DNA from: Closterium sp. NIES-65
Lineage: Eukaryota > Streptophyta > Zygnematophyceae > Desmidiales > Closteriaceae
Assembly (NCBI GenBank): GCA_948144175.1
Contig: CANXME010002654.1
Location: 930,001 to 994,000, forward strand
Length of the DNA: 64,000 nt
Direction: 5' to 3'
Positions 44,910 through 55,306 of this stretch are shown here, one piece after another. The notes beneath the pieces are model-generated. The model had not been told where the DNA came from. It was given only the letters and a program-made list of their open reading frames with translations, and made no database searches. A program made the position numbers and the translations under genes. Numbering within the stretch: the stretch's first letter is position 1; the number at the start of each line of letters is the position of its first letter.

Positions 44910-47900
44910 GGTGAAGAAATGAGCAAGTGAGGCAAGGCAGGCACAAGACCCAGCTGAGTACAGAAGCGCTGATGATCACAAGGCGCAAGCGCCTTGGTAA
45001 AGATATCAGTAGTGTTGGCCTCAGAGGCCACGTACGCAAGACGCAGCTGACCACGCTGCTGCAGCTCACGAGCAAGGAAGTAGCGGAGAGCAATGTGCTT
45101 CGTTCTGTGCTCCAGTCTCTGCTCTTGACACAAGGCCAGCATGGCCTTGTTGTCTACGTACAGCACTGGAGGAGAACGAGGCGGCTCTCCGAGGTCGGTG
45201 AGCAGGTAGGTGAGCCAGCGAGGCTCCTCTGCAGCCATGGCCCCGGCGTAGATCTCAGCCTCACAACTGGAGCCGAGAACAGAAGACGAGCGGGTAGCCC
45301 GCCACGAAACAGAGCCGGAACCAAGGCTGAAGGTGTAACCCTGTGATAACCGCTGCGTAGCCTGGTCGTCAGCCCAAGAAGCGTCTGCGTGCCCAGTGAG
45401 GACCACTGGACTGCTGCCCTCCAAGCACTAAGCCCCATGCCCGACGTACTGCACAAGTAGCGCAACACCCTCTTCGCTGCAGCCATGTGCTCGGGTCTGT
45501 GTCTCCCAGGAGCAACATAGCGTGCGAGAATGCTAAGAGGGTATGCAAGGTCAGGTCGAGTGCAGGTCATCAGGTACATGAGGCAGCAAACAAGCTCTGG
45601 ATACGAGCCACTCCACTCTATGGACTCATCCGAAGGTAGAGCTGAGAGCGAGTGGCGAGTAGGCAGAGGAGTGGCCTGAGGCGAGGAGTACGTGAAGCCG
45701 AAGCGCTGAAGGACCTGCTGCACCATGTGTGACTAAGTCAGGGTAATGGTGCGGTGTGCTCCGTCCCGGGTGATCTGCAAGCCAAGGAAGCTGCGCAGTT
45801 CACCCAGGTCTGTGCACGTGTGTCCCTTCTGCAGCTCGGACTTCACGTGGGCGAGTCCAGCAGTGTCAGCTGTGGCAAAGACCAAGTCGTGGACGTACAC
45901 GAGGATGTAGAACGGCGGCAAAGAGGTGTCGGTGCGCAGAAACAGCGACTGGTCGGCAGTAGAGGGAGCAAACCCAAGAGCCGCAAGTGTAGTCCTCAGT
46001 GTGTAGTGCCACTCACGCGGTGCCTGGCGGAGACCGTAGACTGGCCGCCGGAGGCTCCACTGGGTGCCAGGAGGAAAAGACCCAGTGAAGCCAGGTGGGC
46101 GGCGCAGCCAGATCTCCTCGTGCAGGCTGCCCTGCAGGAAAGCTGTGCTGAAGTCAAGAGAGTGAAGCTCATAGTCACGGTGAGCAGCTATGTGCAGCAG
46201 TACCCGAAGAGTGGTCATTTTTCGGGGTGGGAGAGAAGGTCTGAAAGTAGTCAACTCCCTGCCGCTGACAGAAGCCACGAGCCACGTAATGCGCTTTGAA
46301 GACAGGCGGAGAACCCGACGGCCGCTTCACCCTAAAAATCCACATGCCACTGACGATGTTCGCACCAGGCGGGGGAACCTCGTCAACGTAGGTGCCTGTC
46401 GACTTCCAAGAAGCCATCTCTGCGTCCATAGCTGCCTGCCACTGAGAGGAGTAGGGACCCTCTATCGCCTCCGCGTAAGAGCGCGGGGTCAGGATGTCAA
46501 GTGCATCCGGGTCTCCCTCAGGGGTAAGCAGTACGGACACGAGATGAGGTGAAGCAGCAGCCAGACACTGGAACTCCTCCTGCTTGTCCTCAAGGACGTC
46601 CGTGCCAAGGGCACACTCACCCCCGACGGACGGAGGACAGACAGACTCAGCGACAAGACTAGCAGCGTAGTGTAGACGACAGCGAGCAGCAAAGTCGACG
46701 AGCTCAGCAACTAGGGCAGACGCAGCACTGGACTCAAAGGAAGGGTCAGTGATGACAGTAGCAAGGAGACGCGTGACCGTAGGACTTGCAGCACGAAGAG
46801 AGTCCGACTCCGGGTCGGCAAGAGCAGGAAGAGAGGACTCAGGAGGAGAAGGCAAAGGATCACGCAGAGGAGCAGTGGACGGACGCAGAGACATCCAGTG
46901 CATGCCAGGGACAGGAGGAGGACGCTGACGCGAACCACGACCATTAGGGCGAGCAGCACGGACAGGCGACGCAGGGCGAGACGCAAGCTCATGACGCTCA
47001 GCAAGACCTCCAGTAGGACCAGTGTAGGGAGAAGGAGCAGGCAGTGGGGAGGACGGCTGTAACTGTAACTGTGACGGGACAGGCTGTGGACACTCTAAGG
47101 GAGGAGGAGGACCAGTAGAAGGCGGGAGACCAAGAACCTGCTGAAGGAGCGGAAGGAAGTACGGCCGAGGCCGCGCGGCGACTTCAGACACAGCAGGGAC
47201 AGCACTAGCACCCCCAGCGGCAGCACCAGCGCCAGGAGCACCTCCAGCTCTAGTACCTCCAGCAGCACCAGTAGTACCCTCAGCATGACCGCCTCCAGGA
47301 CCGACAGCAGTAGCCTCAGCGTTAACACCCTCAGCAGCTCCAGCTCCAGTCGCACCCGCAGGCCCAGCAGCTCCAGTACTCCCAGTACGAGCATCTCCGG
47401 GACCCGCGGCTCCAGCACCCTCGGCAGCCGGAGAACCTCCAGCTCCAGCAGCACGCCTCCAACGCTGGGCAAACCACTCACGCAGCTCCTGTGGAAAGAG
47501 GGGCTCCCGTCGAGACGAAGCACCCGGAGAACCTCCAGGCTCAGCACCTCCAGGCGTAGCACCCCCATGCTCAGGACCCCCACGCGTAGCACCCCCAGGC
47601 TCAGCACCCCCAGGCTCAGCACCCCCAATCGCAGCAACCCCAGGCCCAGCACCCCCAAGGCTCAGCACCCCCAGGCTCAGCACCCCCAGTAGTAGCAGCC
47701 GCAAGCTCAGCACCCCCAGGCGCAGCACCCACACCCTCAGCACCCCCAGAGTCAGCACCCCCAGGCTCAGCACCCTCAGCAGCACCAGAGTCACCAGTAA
47801 CCTCGCCAGGCTCGACTACGTCTACCTGGGACACACCTGAAGGGGCAGGACCCTGAGGGGGAAGGGGGTCTACCGGGGGGGGACCTGGTACAAGGAAGAG

Positions 47901-49640
47901 CGGTGGCGGGGGGAGGGACGGAGTTCGGTAGGGGAAGAGGCGGTAGTAGGGGACTGACTCGTCGAACATGACGTCCTGGGAGGACAGAACACGGCGAGAG
48001 GTGGGGTGGTAGAACTGCCACCATGGCGCATCAAGGGGGAAGCCAAGGAAGACGCAAGGAGCAGCACGAGGGGACAGCTTGTCCGCAGAGAAGTCGCGAA
48101 CAAACGCCCGAGATCCCTAGACACGGAACGCAGACGCATCGCCAACCTTCCCCGTCCACAGCAAAGCTGGGGAGGTCTCCGGCATGGAGACACTAGGGTG
48201 AAGGTTGATCTGATGCGCCGCGTACCGAACCGCAAACAACCACAGAAAATGGAGGGCAGCCGCATGCATCATGGACGTACGAGCGACATCCATGACCATG
48301 CCAATGCGGCGCTCAGCAATCCCATTTTCCTATGGAGAGTCCGGAAGCGTGAAGGTCTGACGGATGCCTTGTGCACGACAGTAGGCTCGCAGAAGGCCAG
48401 AGGAGAACTCTCCGCCTCTGTTAGAGTGCAGACGCAGAACAGGAAAGTCCGAGCCGAAGCTCTGCCTGAGCTGGAGACGAGCTGCGCGGATCCAGTCGAT
48501 CAACACCGCAGTGACATCACCCTTGCTGCGCAAGGGGAAGACTGTGGTGTAACGCGAATAGTCGTCAACCACCAGCAGGAAGTAGCGCTCGTGACCCTGT
48601 CCACGGACGCGGGCCGGGCCCCACACGTCCATGTGAAGCGTCTGCAGCGGGGCCTCTGTCGGAGGAAACTGGGAGGAGTGAGGGGCAGCCCGCTGCCGCC
48701 CCTCGACAAAGGGGACGCAGGTAGGGCCAGGCCCAGGAGGAAGGGGAGGGAGGGACCGGACCTGGACGCCGCAGCAAACACCTGACCAGACGCAGTGACT
48801 GGAGGAGACGCAGTGGTCAATGTGTACAGGCTCGACCCCGGCGGACGTGTAAACGTGGCTAGGTGTCGGCCTGTCCGAGCGTCCGTGCAGTGGGTCACCC
48901 GCTGACTCGCAGGAGTGAACTGGTGAACCCCCGCATCCTGTAGGTCAGCACCACTCACCAAGTTGATAGAGAACGAGGGGAGGGAAAGACCAGACAGGGT
49001 GCCAGAGGGGGCCGCCGGACACGGGAGGACAGTGAAGTAGTGAGCAAGGACAGGACACCCAGAGGGGTCTGCCAGAGAGACTGGAACTGGCCGGCCAAGT
49101 GGCGTGAGTGTGGTGCGGTCTCGAAAAAAGGAGCGAGAAGCCCCCGAGTCAAAGGTGAAGGTGTGGGAGGCCGAAGCCGGCGCAGTACCTGAGAGAGCAG
49201 ACTCACCAGCACCTGAGGGAGCAGAAGCACGAGCACCTAGAGCAGCAGCCTCGCTAGCACCTAGAGCAGCAGCCTCACCAGTACCTAGAGCAGCAGTCTC
49301 AATGCCCGAGTCGGGCGGAAAACACCGGTAACAGTCACCCTCATCACTTATAGTCACAGCATACATGGCAGCAAGAATAGCATCAAAGTCAAGGTCAAAG
49401 ACAGCTACTCCCGCCCTAGAAAGCTCGCCCCAGTGGGGGATCTCAGTGGCCTCCGGGAACTGGTGATGCCAAGCGTCTGTCAGGCGGCCAAAGCAGCGCT
49501 GGGTGGAGTGCGCACCCCCGCACTGCTCACCTGCGCGGTCGCCGGTGCGTAGGACGTAGGTGCACGGACCAGTACCCCCACCCCGCTGGCGTGCAGCGTA
49601 CCACTCACGGAGCTGCTGAGGGGGGGAGATGTCACGAGTG

Positions 49641-49675
<35 letters not shown>

Positions 49676-50696
49676 CTGACCACCACCGGAGCCGACCCTC
49701 TGCGCATCCTCCATCGCCACCGCCATCGCCTCCTCCACCGCCGCCACCTCCGCCACCTCCGCTCCCACCGCCATCGCCGCCGCCGCCTCTGCCTCCACTG
49801 CCGCCACCGACACTTCCACCCCCGCCACCACCCCCACCGCCACCCCCACCCCCTCCACCGCTCCACGGCCTCCTCCACCGCCCCCGCTAGCTCCTCCAGC
49901 GCCCCTGCCCCCCTTGCCCTTGCCAGGGCAGCGTCTCCCGTTAGGGGTAGACGTCGCACCGACCGACTCAAGCCCAACGAGGTCGGCCGCAGCAGCAGAG
50001 GCAACAGAGGGCAAAAGGGGGGAGGGAGAACACCCCTCAAAGATGGGGGTGCGAGGGTCACCACGAGAGGCTCCTACAGCGACTATGCTCTTCTCCGCTG
50101 CTAGGAGGGCCTTCTCGAGGAGGTCAACGGTGAGAGTGGTGGGGCAAACTGAGAGGAAGTGGTCCCTGACTACGCGGAGAGAGTCAGGGAGGCGGGTGAC
50201 GATGTAGTAGAGAGTGATGTACATGGGGGGGGGGGTTCTTGGCGCAGAACTCAGCAGGAAGCGCACCGCGGTAGCGAGTGTCACTAGTGCGGAGGTGCGT
50301 AATGAGGTCAGCGACTGTGGGAAAGGCAGCAAGGTTAGGAAAGAGGTATGGTAGCATGAGGCGGCTCAGTGCAGCAGTGGCAGGGGAGGAGTAGCGTGCA
50401 ACTACAGCGTCGTACAGGGCATGAGCACTCTTGTACTGGCTAAAGTGCGCACGCTCAGAGGTAGGCAGGTGGCGACGCACAGCAAGATGTGCAGCAGCAT
50501 CGCGTGTGGCCCACTGTGAGCGAACAGTGGCGTCGGCATCAGCAGCAGGGGCAGGAGAGGCACCAGAGGTGAGGTCAAAGAGGGAGAGACCGTCTGCCCT
50601 ATCGCACTGTAGGAAAAGCTGTAGGTCATCTACCCATACGTCAAAGTCAATGGCCCGACCCTCAGCATAAAAAACGAGGACACTAGGGGTAGCCAT
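44910..50696 (-). pseudogene. Element A gag-pol remnant
   Basis: Minus strand. Gag starts MATPSVLVFYAEGRAIDFDV near 50.7 kb (LQLFLQCDRADGLSLFDLTS). A C-X13-C-X3-H-X4-C motif lies in GPCTYVLRTGDRAGEQCGG and the following residues near 49.55 kb, before the protease motif TFDSGASRSFF near 49.15 kb. The integrase (TWTCGARP region near 48.6 kb; the MDVWGPARV frame; VVDDYSRYTTVFPL) runs to about 47.95 kb. A long G/A/P-rich linker (47.8-46.7 kb, GGAEPGGAEPGG) leads to RT (46.5-45.75 kb; STAFLQGSLHEEIWLRRPPG, YGLRQAPREW) and RNase H (ASWADDQATQR, ANTTDIFTKALAP). About half a dozen breaks. The DNA beside the CCHC-like motif has (CTG)n and CCACCGC runs. Confidence 0.87.
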
Positions 50697-50749
50697 GACA
50701 GCAGTAGACTAGTAGCGCGAACAGTGGAGTAAGGGCAATGCAGTGACAG

Positions 50750-51705
50750 AGGCGCTGCTCTTACCGGACAGGGCGGCTCGGGCGGCTCGGCGGCTCGGCA
50801 GGAACTGCAGCTCGGCGGCTCGGCGACTCGGCGGCTCGGGCGGCTCGGGCGGCTCGGCGGCAACTGCGGTCCGGCGACTCGGCGGCTCGGGCGGCTCGGC
50901 GGTACGGCGGCTCGGGCGGCTCAGGTGGCACGGTGGCTCGGGCGGCTCAGGTGGCGCTGGCGGCTCGGCAGTAGCTCGGCGGGGCCGCGTGAAGGCGGGG
51001 CCGGGGCCGGGAAGGGCGGGCGACGGGGCCAGCAGAGGCTGGGCCGGGGCCGGGAAGGGCAGTGCCGGGGCCGAGAAGGGCGGCGTCGGGGCTGCAGAGG
51101 TAGGCGACAGGGCCAGCAAAGACACGGCCGGGTCGGGAAGGGCGGCGTCGGGGCCGGGAAAGGGCGGCGCCGGGGCCGCAAGGTAGGCGACGGGGCCAGC
51201 AGAGGCTGGGCCGGGTCGGGAAGGGCGGCGTCGGGGCCGAGGGGTAGGCGACGGGGCTGCAGAGCGGCGGATCGGGGCCGGGAAGGGCGGCGTTGGGGCC
51301 AGGAAGGGCGGCGCCGGGGCCGCAGGGTTAGGCGACGGGGCCAGCAGAGGCAGGGCTGGGCCGGGAAGGGCGTCGTCGGGGCCCGGGAAGGGCAGCGCCG
51401 GGGCCGCGGGGTAGGCGACGGGGTCGCTAGGGCGGCAGATCGGGGCCGGGAAGGGCGGCGCCGGGACCGTAGGAGTTGGCGACGCGGCCGCTAGGGCGGC
51501 GGATCGGGGCCGCTAGGGCGGTGGGACGCAGCCGCTAGGGCAGCGCGACGGGATGGGGCCGCGAGGGCGACGCGACGGGGCCGCTAAGGCGGCGCGAGAG
51601 GGTCGAGAGAGGGGAGCGCGACTCGGGCAGGAACTGAGCGCGCTCCGGGCAGGAAAAAAAAAATCGAATTGGTGGGCCCTAGGAACAGTTCCCACGAGGG
51701 AACTT
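50750..51705 (-). other. GC-rich leader of element A
   Basis: Non-coding leader made of degenerate tandem units: GGCGGCTCGG repeats (50765-50960) and GGGCCGGGAAGGGCGGCG-like repeats (51000-51500). The same style of leader occurs in element H and, more degenerate, in A2, G and E. Open frames here on either strand are compositional. Confidence 0.75.
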
Positions 51706-51717
51706 GCTCTGATACCA

Positions 51718-51848
51718 TGAGAAGACTAGAACGAGAATGAATGCAGTATGAAAGAGTTGGGTACAAGTGCTAACCCTAATTCGGTTGTACCCCATATGGG
51801 CTACCCCACTACAGCCTACACAAAAGCATAAGCTATAATGTTCTTACA
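51718..51848 (-). repeat. 5' LTR of element A (131 bp)
   Basis: Minus strand TGTAAGAACATTATAGC to CTAGTCTTCTCA, followed by the primer site TGGTATCAGAGC. Confidence 0.93.
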
Positions 51849-52522
51849 AGGGGGAGTTTGTTGGATACACGTCATTCTGAGTGCATGTCATCCTAACCTC
51901 CTGCCGAGTGCTCGTGCTATTTATGCGTGCATTGTGTGCATGAGCATATGTCATTGTGCATGGCTGTTGGATATTTTTCATCTCTGTGTTTTTCTCCAAT
52001 TTTAAATGCTTGATCATGCAAGAGAAATCCAGAGCTTTCCAACGATACCAAGATCGCCTTATTCCAACCAAGATCGCCCAAGTTACAAGATTTCCAAGTT
52101 TTGGGAATTCTATCTCATTTTAAGATATTAACTACATTGGGTGATATTGGGACATGACTATAAAGGGATCTTTGGTTGGGTGGTTAGAGAAGGCAACCTT
52201 GACTTTTGGATTGGGGTGGCTAGAAGTTTCTAGCATGGGTTGCAAATGTTGCAATACCTAGGCAAAATCCAACTAGATTGGATTTTGCATGTGACACCTC
52301 AAGGACCTCATGATGAGGGTTGCATCCTTGCTGCTAGGAAGGTTCATACCATCCTTCCCTAGCTCTTGGAGAACCCCTTTCCACTCATGGTTCTCTTGGA
52401 GTACCCAACTCCAACTTCCTATGCCCTAATGTTTGTACTTCCTCCACCATTCTAGTCATGCGGGTGCTGAACGTTTTTACATTGAACTCACTCTTTAGAC
52501 CATCTTAACGACGGATTCAACA
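51849..52522 (+). repeat. End of element B: polypurine tract and 3' LTR
   Basis: AGGGGGAGTT continues B's polypurine tract after the A insertion. The LTR then runs from TGTTGGATACACG (51859) to a probable end GATTCAACA (52522), about 664 bp. The left boundary is firm; the right is chosen from the inverted TGTTG/CAACA ends only, since B's 5' LTR is not in the window. Confidence 0.6.
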
Positions 52523-52604
52523 TGGAGATGGTAACTAAGCCTAAGGCGCACAATCCCACCGAGCAGATTTGCGCTTAGTTGAGTATTGAGTTCGTTGTAA
52601 ATTC

Positions 52605-53394
52605 TCAAAGTGATGGATCCTGAACAACAAGCAGCCCCAAATGCACACCCCATCTCCCAGAAGCCTCCAACTTTTCCCTCTTCTCCTTAGGCACATGAAA
52701 CACCACCATGCACCCGTAGGCTCTCAGCATGTTGACTGCTGGTGTACTCCCATACCACTTGTTGTAGGGGACCCACTGCTTGTCCCCCACAGTCGCAAAC
52801 ACCCGGTTCTTCACAAGGGAACCTGCCGCAGTGCAGTCACCCAAAATGGATCCAGCAGCCCTGCACGCCCAAGAAGAGTGCAAGCACCTTCCTGAAGGGT
52901 CCGGTTGAACCGCTCAGCTATGCCGTTCTGCTGAGGGTTGTAGGGCACTGTGAGCTGATGCTGGATCCTCTTCTTCTTCAGCACCGCCTAAAAAACAACA
53001 CCAATGAACTCTCCCCCATTGTCTGTGCGGATCACCTTCACCTTGTGTCCGCTCTCCCTCTGAGCTCTCGGCATCCACTCCCTGGGAACAGCCGCTGCCA
53101 CCTCCCCCTTAGTCTTGAGAGGGTATACCCGCACCGCACGCGTGTGGTCGTCCACAATGGTCAAGAAATAGCGGCTTCCCGAGAGAGAAGGGGCCCTCGT
53201 GGGGCCCACCACGTCCATGTGCACTAGAGCGAGTGGAGCCTTGGCTGGTCCCGTGCTGCTGCTGAAGGAAAATTTCGTGAACTTGGTCTCAAGGCATGTA
53301 GGGCAGCTCCCAATCTTGTTCCCTGTCTTCTTCACCTCCAACCCCTTCAAGCTCCCATTCTTCACTGCTTCTGCAGCATAGGAAAATTCACATG
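52605..53394 (-). pseudogene. Copia integrase fragment (element C)
   Basis: The minus strand encodes GAG-pre-integrase text (VKKTGNKIGSCPTCLETKFT), the integrase core (LALVHMDVVGPTRAP, SRYFLTIVDDHTRAVRVY, VKVIRTDNGGEFIG) and the downstream region (NMLRAYGCMVVFHVPKEKRE, WGVHLGL). No LTR, protease or RT of this element remains. It is a broken fragment of a lineage not otherwise seen here, with few breaks for its length. A copy of R follows at 53395. Confidence 0.8.
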
Positions 53395-54046
53395 AAGTAA
53401 AACTCAAGTTATAGATTTCGGCGCACTGGGGGGTATGCTGCCATTGAAACTTAACTCAATCACAATCTCTCACAATTGCCGCACAAGGAAGTTAGAGTAG
53501 CAATAAACCAGGTCGAGGGGAAGAGGAGGACGAGAGGGAAGGTCCTTAAGGAGTCCCCAACCAAGGAAACCCTATAAGCACACCAACTCCCTTCCTTATA
53601 TGAACCCCACTTTGACCTTGTCCATTTCCCAACCTCCACAATCCACCTCACCCCACTTGGCCACACTTGCCAGCCCGATTTGTTTTCTCCCAACAAATTG
53701 GCAGCATCTACAGTAGAAGTGACGAATTTCTCAACCCCCAAAGGTCTGTACCGCATATTGAGTCACTTTGCAACTTCCGGTAGTCGGCGCTTCACAATCA
53801 AAACTTCGAACGGTCATAGGTTTCTCGTTCTTGCTCCGATCGCGACGAATCTTGGTTCGTCGGAAAGCTCTCGAGCGGAGGATTCATTTCAAATATCTGC
53901 TCAAGCAAAATATCATTCACACACATTCATAGAATCTAAACCACACCAAACACAAATTCTTGCACACGCTCACACCACGCATGCAACGCACGAACATATG
54001 ATGGGAGGCAGACATACGTGAATGCAAATGATAGCATCACATAACA
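53395..54046. repeat. Partial second copy of LTR-like repeat R
   Basis: Matches 39045-39703 over its length (GATTTCGGCGCACT, GGGGTATGCTGCCATTGAAA, CATGCAACGCACGAACATAT) and ends CATAACA like R1. The first ~190 bases of R1 are missing. No target duplication is visible. Confidence 0.8.
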
Positions 54047-54213
54047 GTTTTTCTGACGTGGTGTTGTTGTAGGCAAACTCGATCAACGGAAAGTGTTGCT
54101 CCCAGGTTGCGGGGCCGTCATACGTGGCGCGAATCAGCTGCCCCATTGTCTGGTTCGTTCATACAGTGTATCCGTCCGTTTCAGGGTGGTTGGATGAACT
54201 GATATGTAAACGG
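54047..54213 (-). pseudogene. Ty3/gypsy integrase fragment
   Basis: The minus strand encodes text typical of the end of the Ty3/gypsy integrase core: HPETDG, then TNQTMGQLIRATYDGPATWE and FPLIEFAYNN. This is the only clear gypsy-type sequence in the window. It is a fragment of about 55 codons with no LTR attached. Confidence 0.75.
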
Positions 54214-54448
54214 TGTTACAATAGCGATTACTGAATGGATTGATTAAGGAAAGAACAATCAAGAAGACATAGAAAAACTAACCCTAACCCTACGGAAGAA
54301 AAAGTACGCCTAAACAAGCAAGATAGAGAAAAACTAACCCTATCCCTAATAAATAAATAGAAATTGTAACAAATATAGCTTGACACACCCCCATAGTCTA
54401 GGTGACGGTAGTCCTGTGGAAAGCAACACATTGCAAGGGTCAAAGGAC
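54214..54448 (-). mobile_element. 3' end of a family G-like copia element
   Basis: Minus strand: the tail TTGCTTTCCACAGGACT and CACCTAGACTATGGGGGTG matches the 3' tail of G just before its LTR (23580-23619). An LTR follows from TGTCAAGCTATATTTG (54385) to about 54214, with CGTAGGGTTAGGGTTAG. The right side is cut by D2 at 54448. LTR end approximate. Confidence 0.7.
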
Positions 54449-55265
54449 TGTTATAATCACAGTAGGCTCCAATGTGCCTAAAACGAAAGATAGAGTGCAC
54501 ATCCGGATTTCTGCACAGGGGCTTCAAACGTTCATAGCGTTCTGGTCACAGCTTCAAATGACTTGACTCAACTTGGATCTGGAGCGTCTCATTGTCGTCT
54601 ACAATAGGCAATTTAGATCGCACGATTTCACCAAGTATTGACGACACAACGTCAATTTGAACGAACGGCACTATGGCAGCCACTATAGTCTTAGAACACA
54701 AGATAGGAAGAGTTAGGAAGAGTTACGAGTTGGGAATGACTCCCAGCTCCTACAAACCCCAAGAGCCGAGGTACAGTGATGTGGAACAGTGCCACACTGT
54801 CCCCAGCCACGAAGGGTCTCGAAAATACCCTTCACTAGGGCCTACACCAAGTGAAATGTTACACTACACAAAGTAATGTGACTATCTTCAATATCTTGAG
54901 GTGTACCCTTTTTGGCGAGCTTCGAAATCACTTGAGGCTTGACACCAAGGCTTGGGCTCTTTATCACAAACTCATCCTTGAGCTCTTGATGGGTCTGCTG
55001 CACACACCTGCGACACGCCGAACGTTCGACACAGGACAAAATAGAAACCGCGCACGACAAAATAGAAACCGCGCGCGAGACACAAACGACCGCGTAACAC
55101 GCGTCTAGTGATAACTCGCTATTTACTCGACACACACACTCAACATTCACACACAATTCTAAGCATGAAATATATATTATCCCATGCCCTCATACCATTC
55201 CATACGCACACACATGCACGCACACGGACAACAAGCCGAGTGCAAACCGTAGGGTTGCACCAACA
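54449..55265 (-). repeat. 3' LTR of element D2 (817 bp)
   Basis: Minus strand TGTTGGTGCAACCC to GATTATAACA. Highly similar to the D1 LTRs, with two copies of the GCGCGGTTTCTATTTTGTC unit. Confidence 0.93.
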
Positions 55266-55306
55266 AACTCCCCCTCGGATTGTTGGCCTTAGGATATGTT
55301 GCTCTC

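Larger units (their letters stand above)
44567..51848 (-). mobile_element. Copia element A (7.28 kb) inserted in the polypurine tract of B
   Basis: Complete minus-strand structure: 131-bp LTRs at both ends, differing at about 5 positions (4%), and the perfect target duplication AGGGG (44562-44566, 51849-51853). The primer site TGGTATCAGAGC (51706-51717) is a perfect plant-type initiator-Met match, and the tract ACTTTGCCTGTGGGGGTG precedes the 3' LTR. From the 5' end: GC-rich leader, gag, CCHC-like motif, protease, integrase, G/A-rich linker, RT, RNase H. Of intermediate age; looks structurally whole, with roughly half a dozen breaks in the coding region. Confidence 0.93.

Noticed and set aside
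49591-49890. Proline-rich open frame of 99 codons on the plus strand
   Set aside because: Antisense to the G/R-rich part of element A gag, caused by CCACCGC simple repeats.
51706-51717. tRNA gene suggested by TGGTATCAGAGC
   Set aside because: This is the retrotransposon primer site complementary to a tRNA 3' end; no cloverleaf can be drawn around it. No tRNA or rRNA gene was seen elsewhere.
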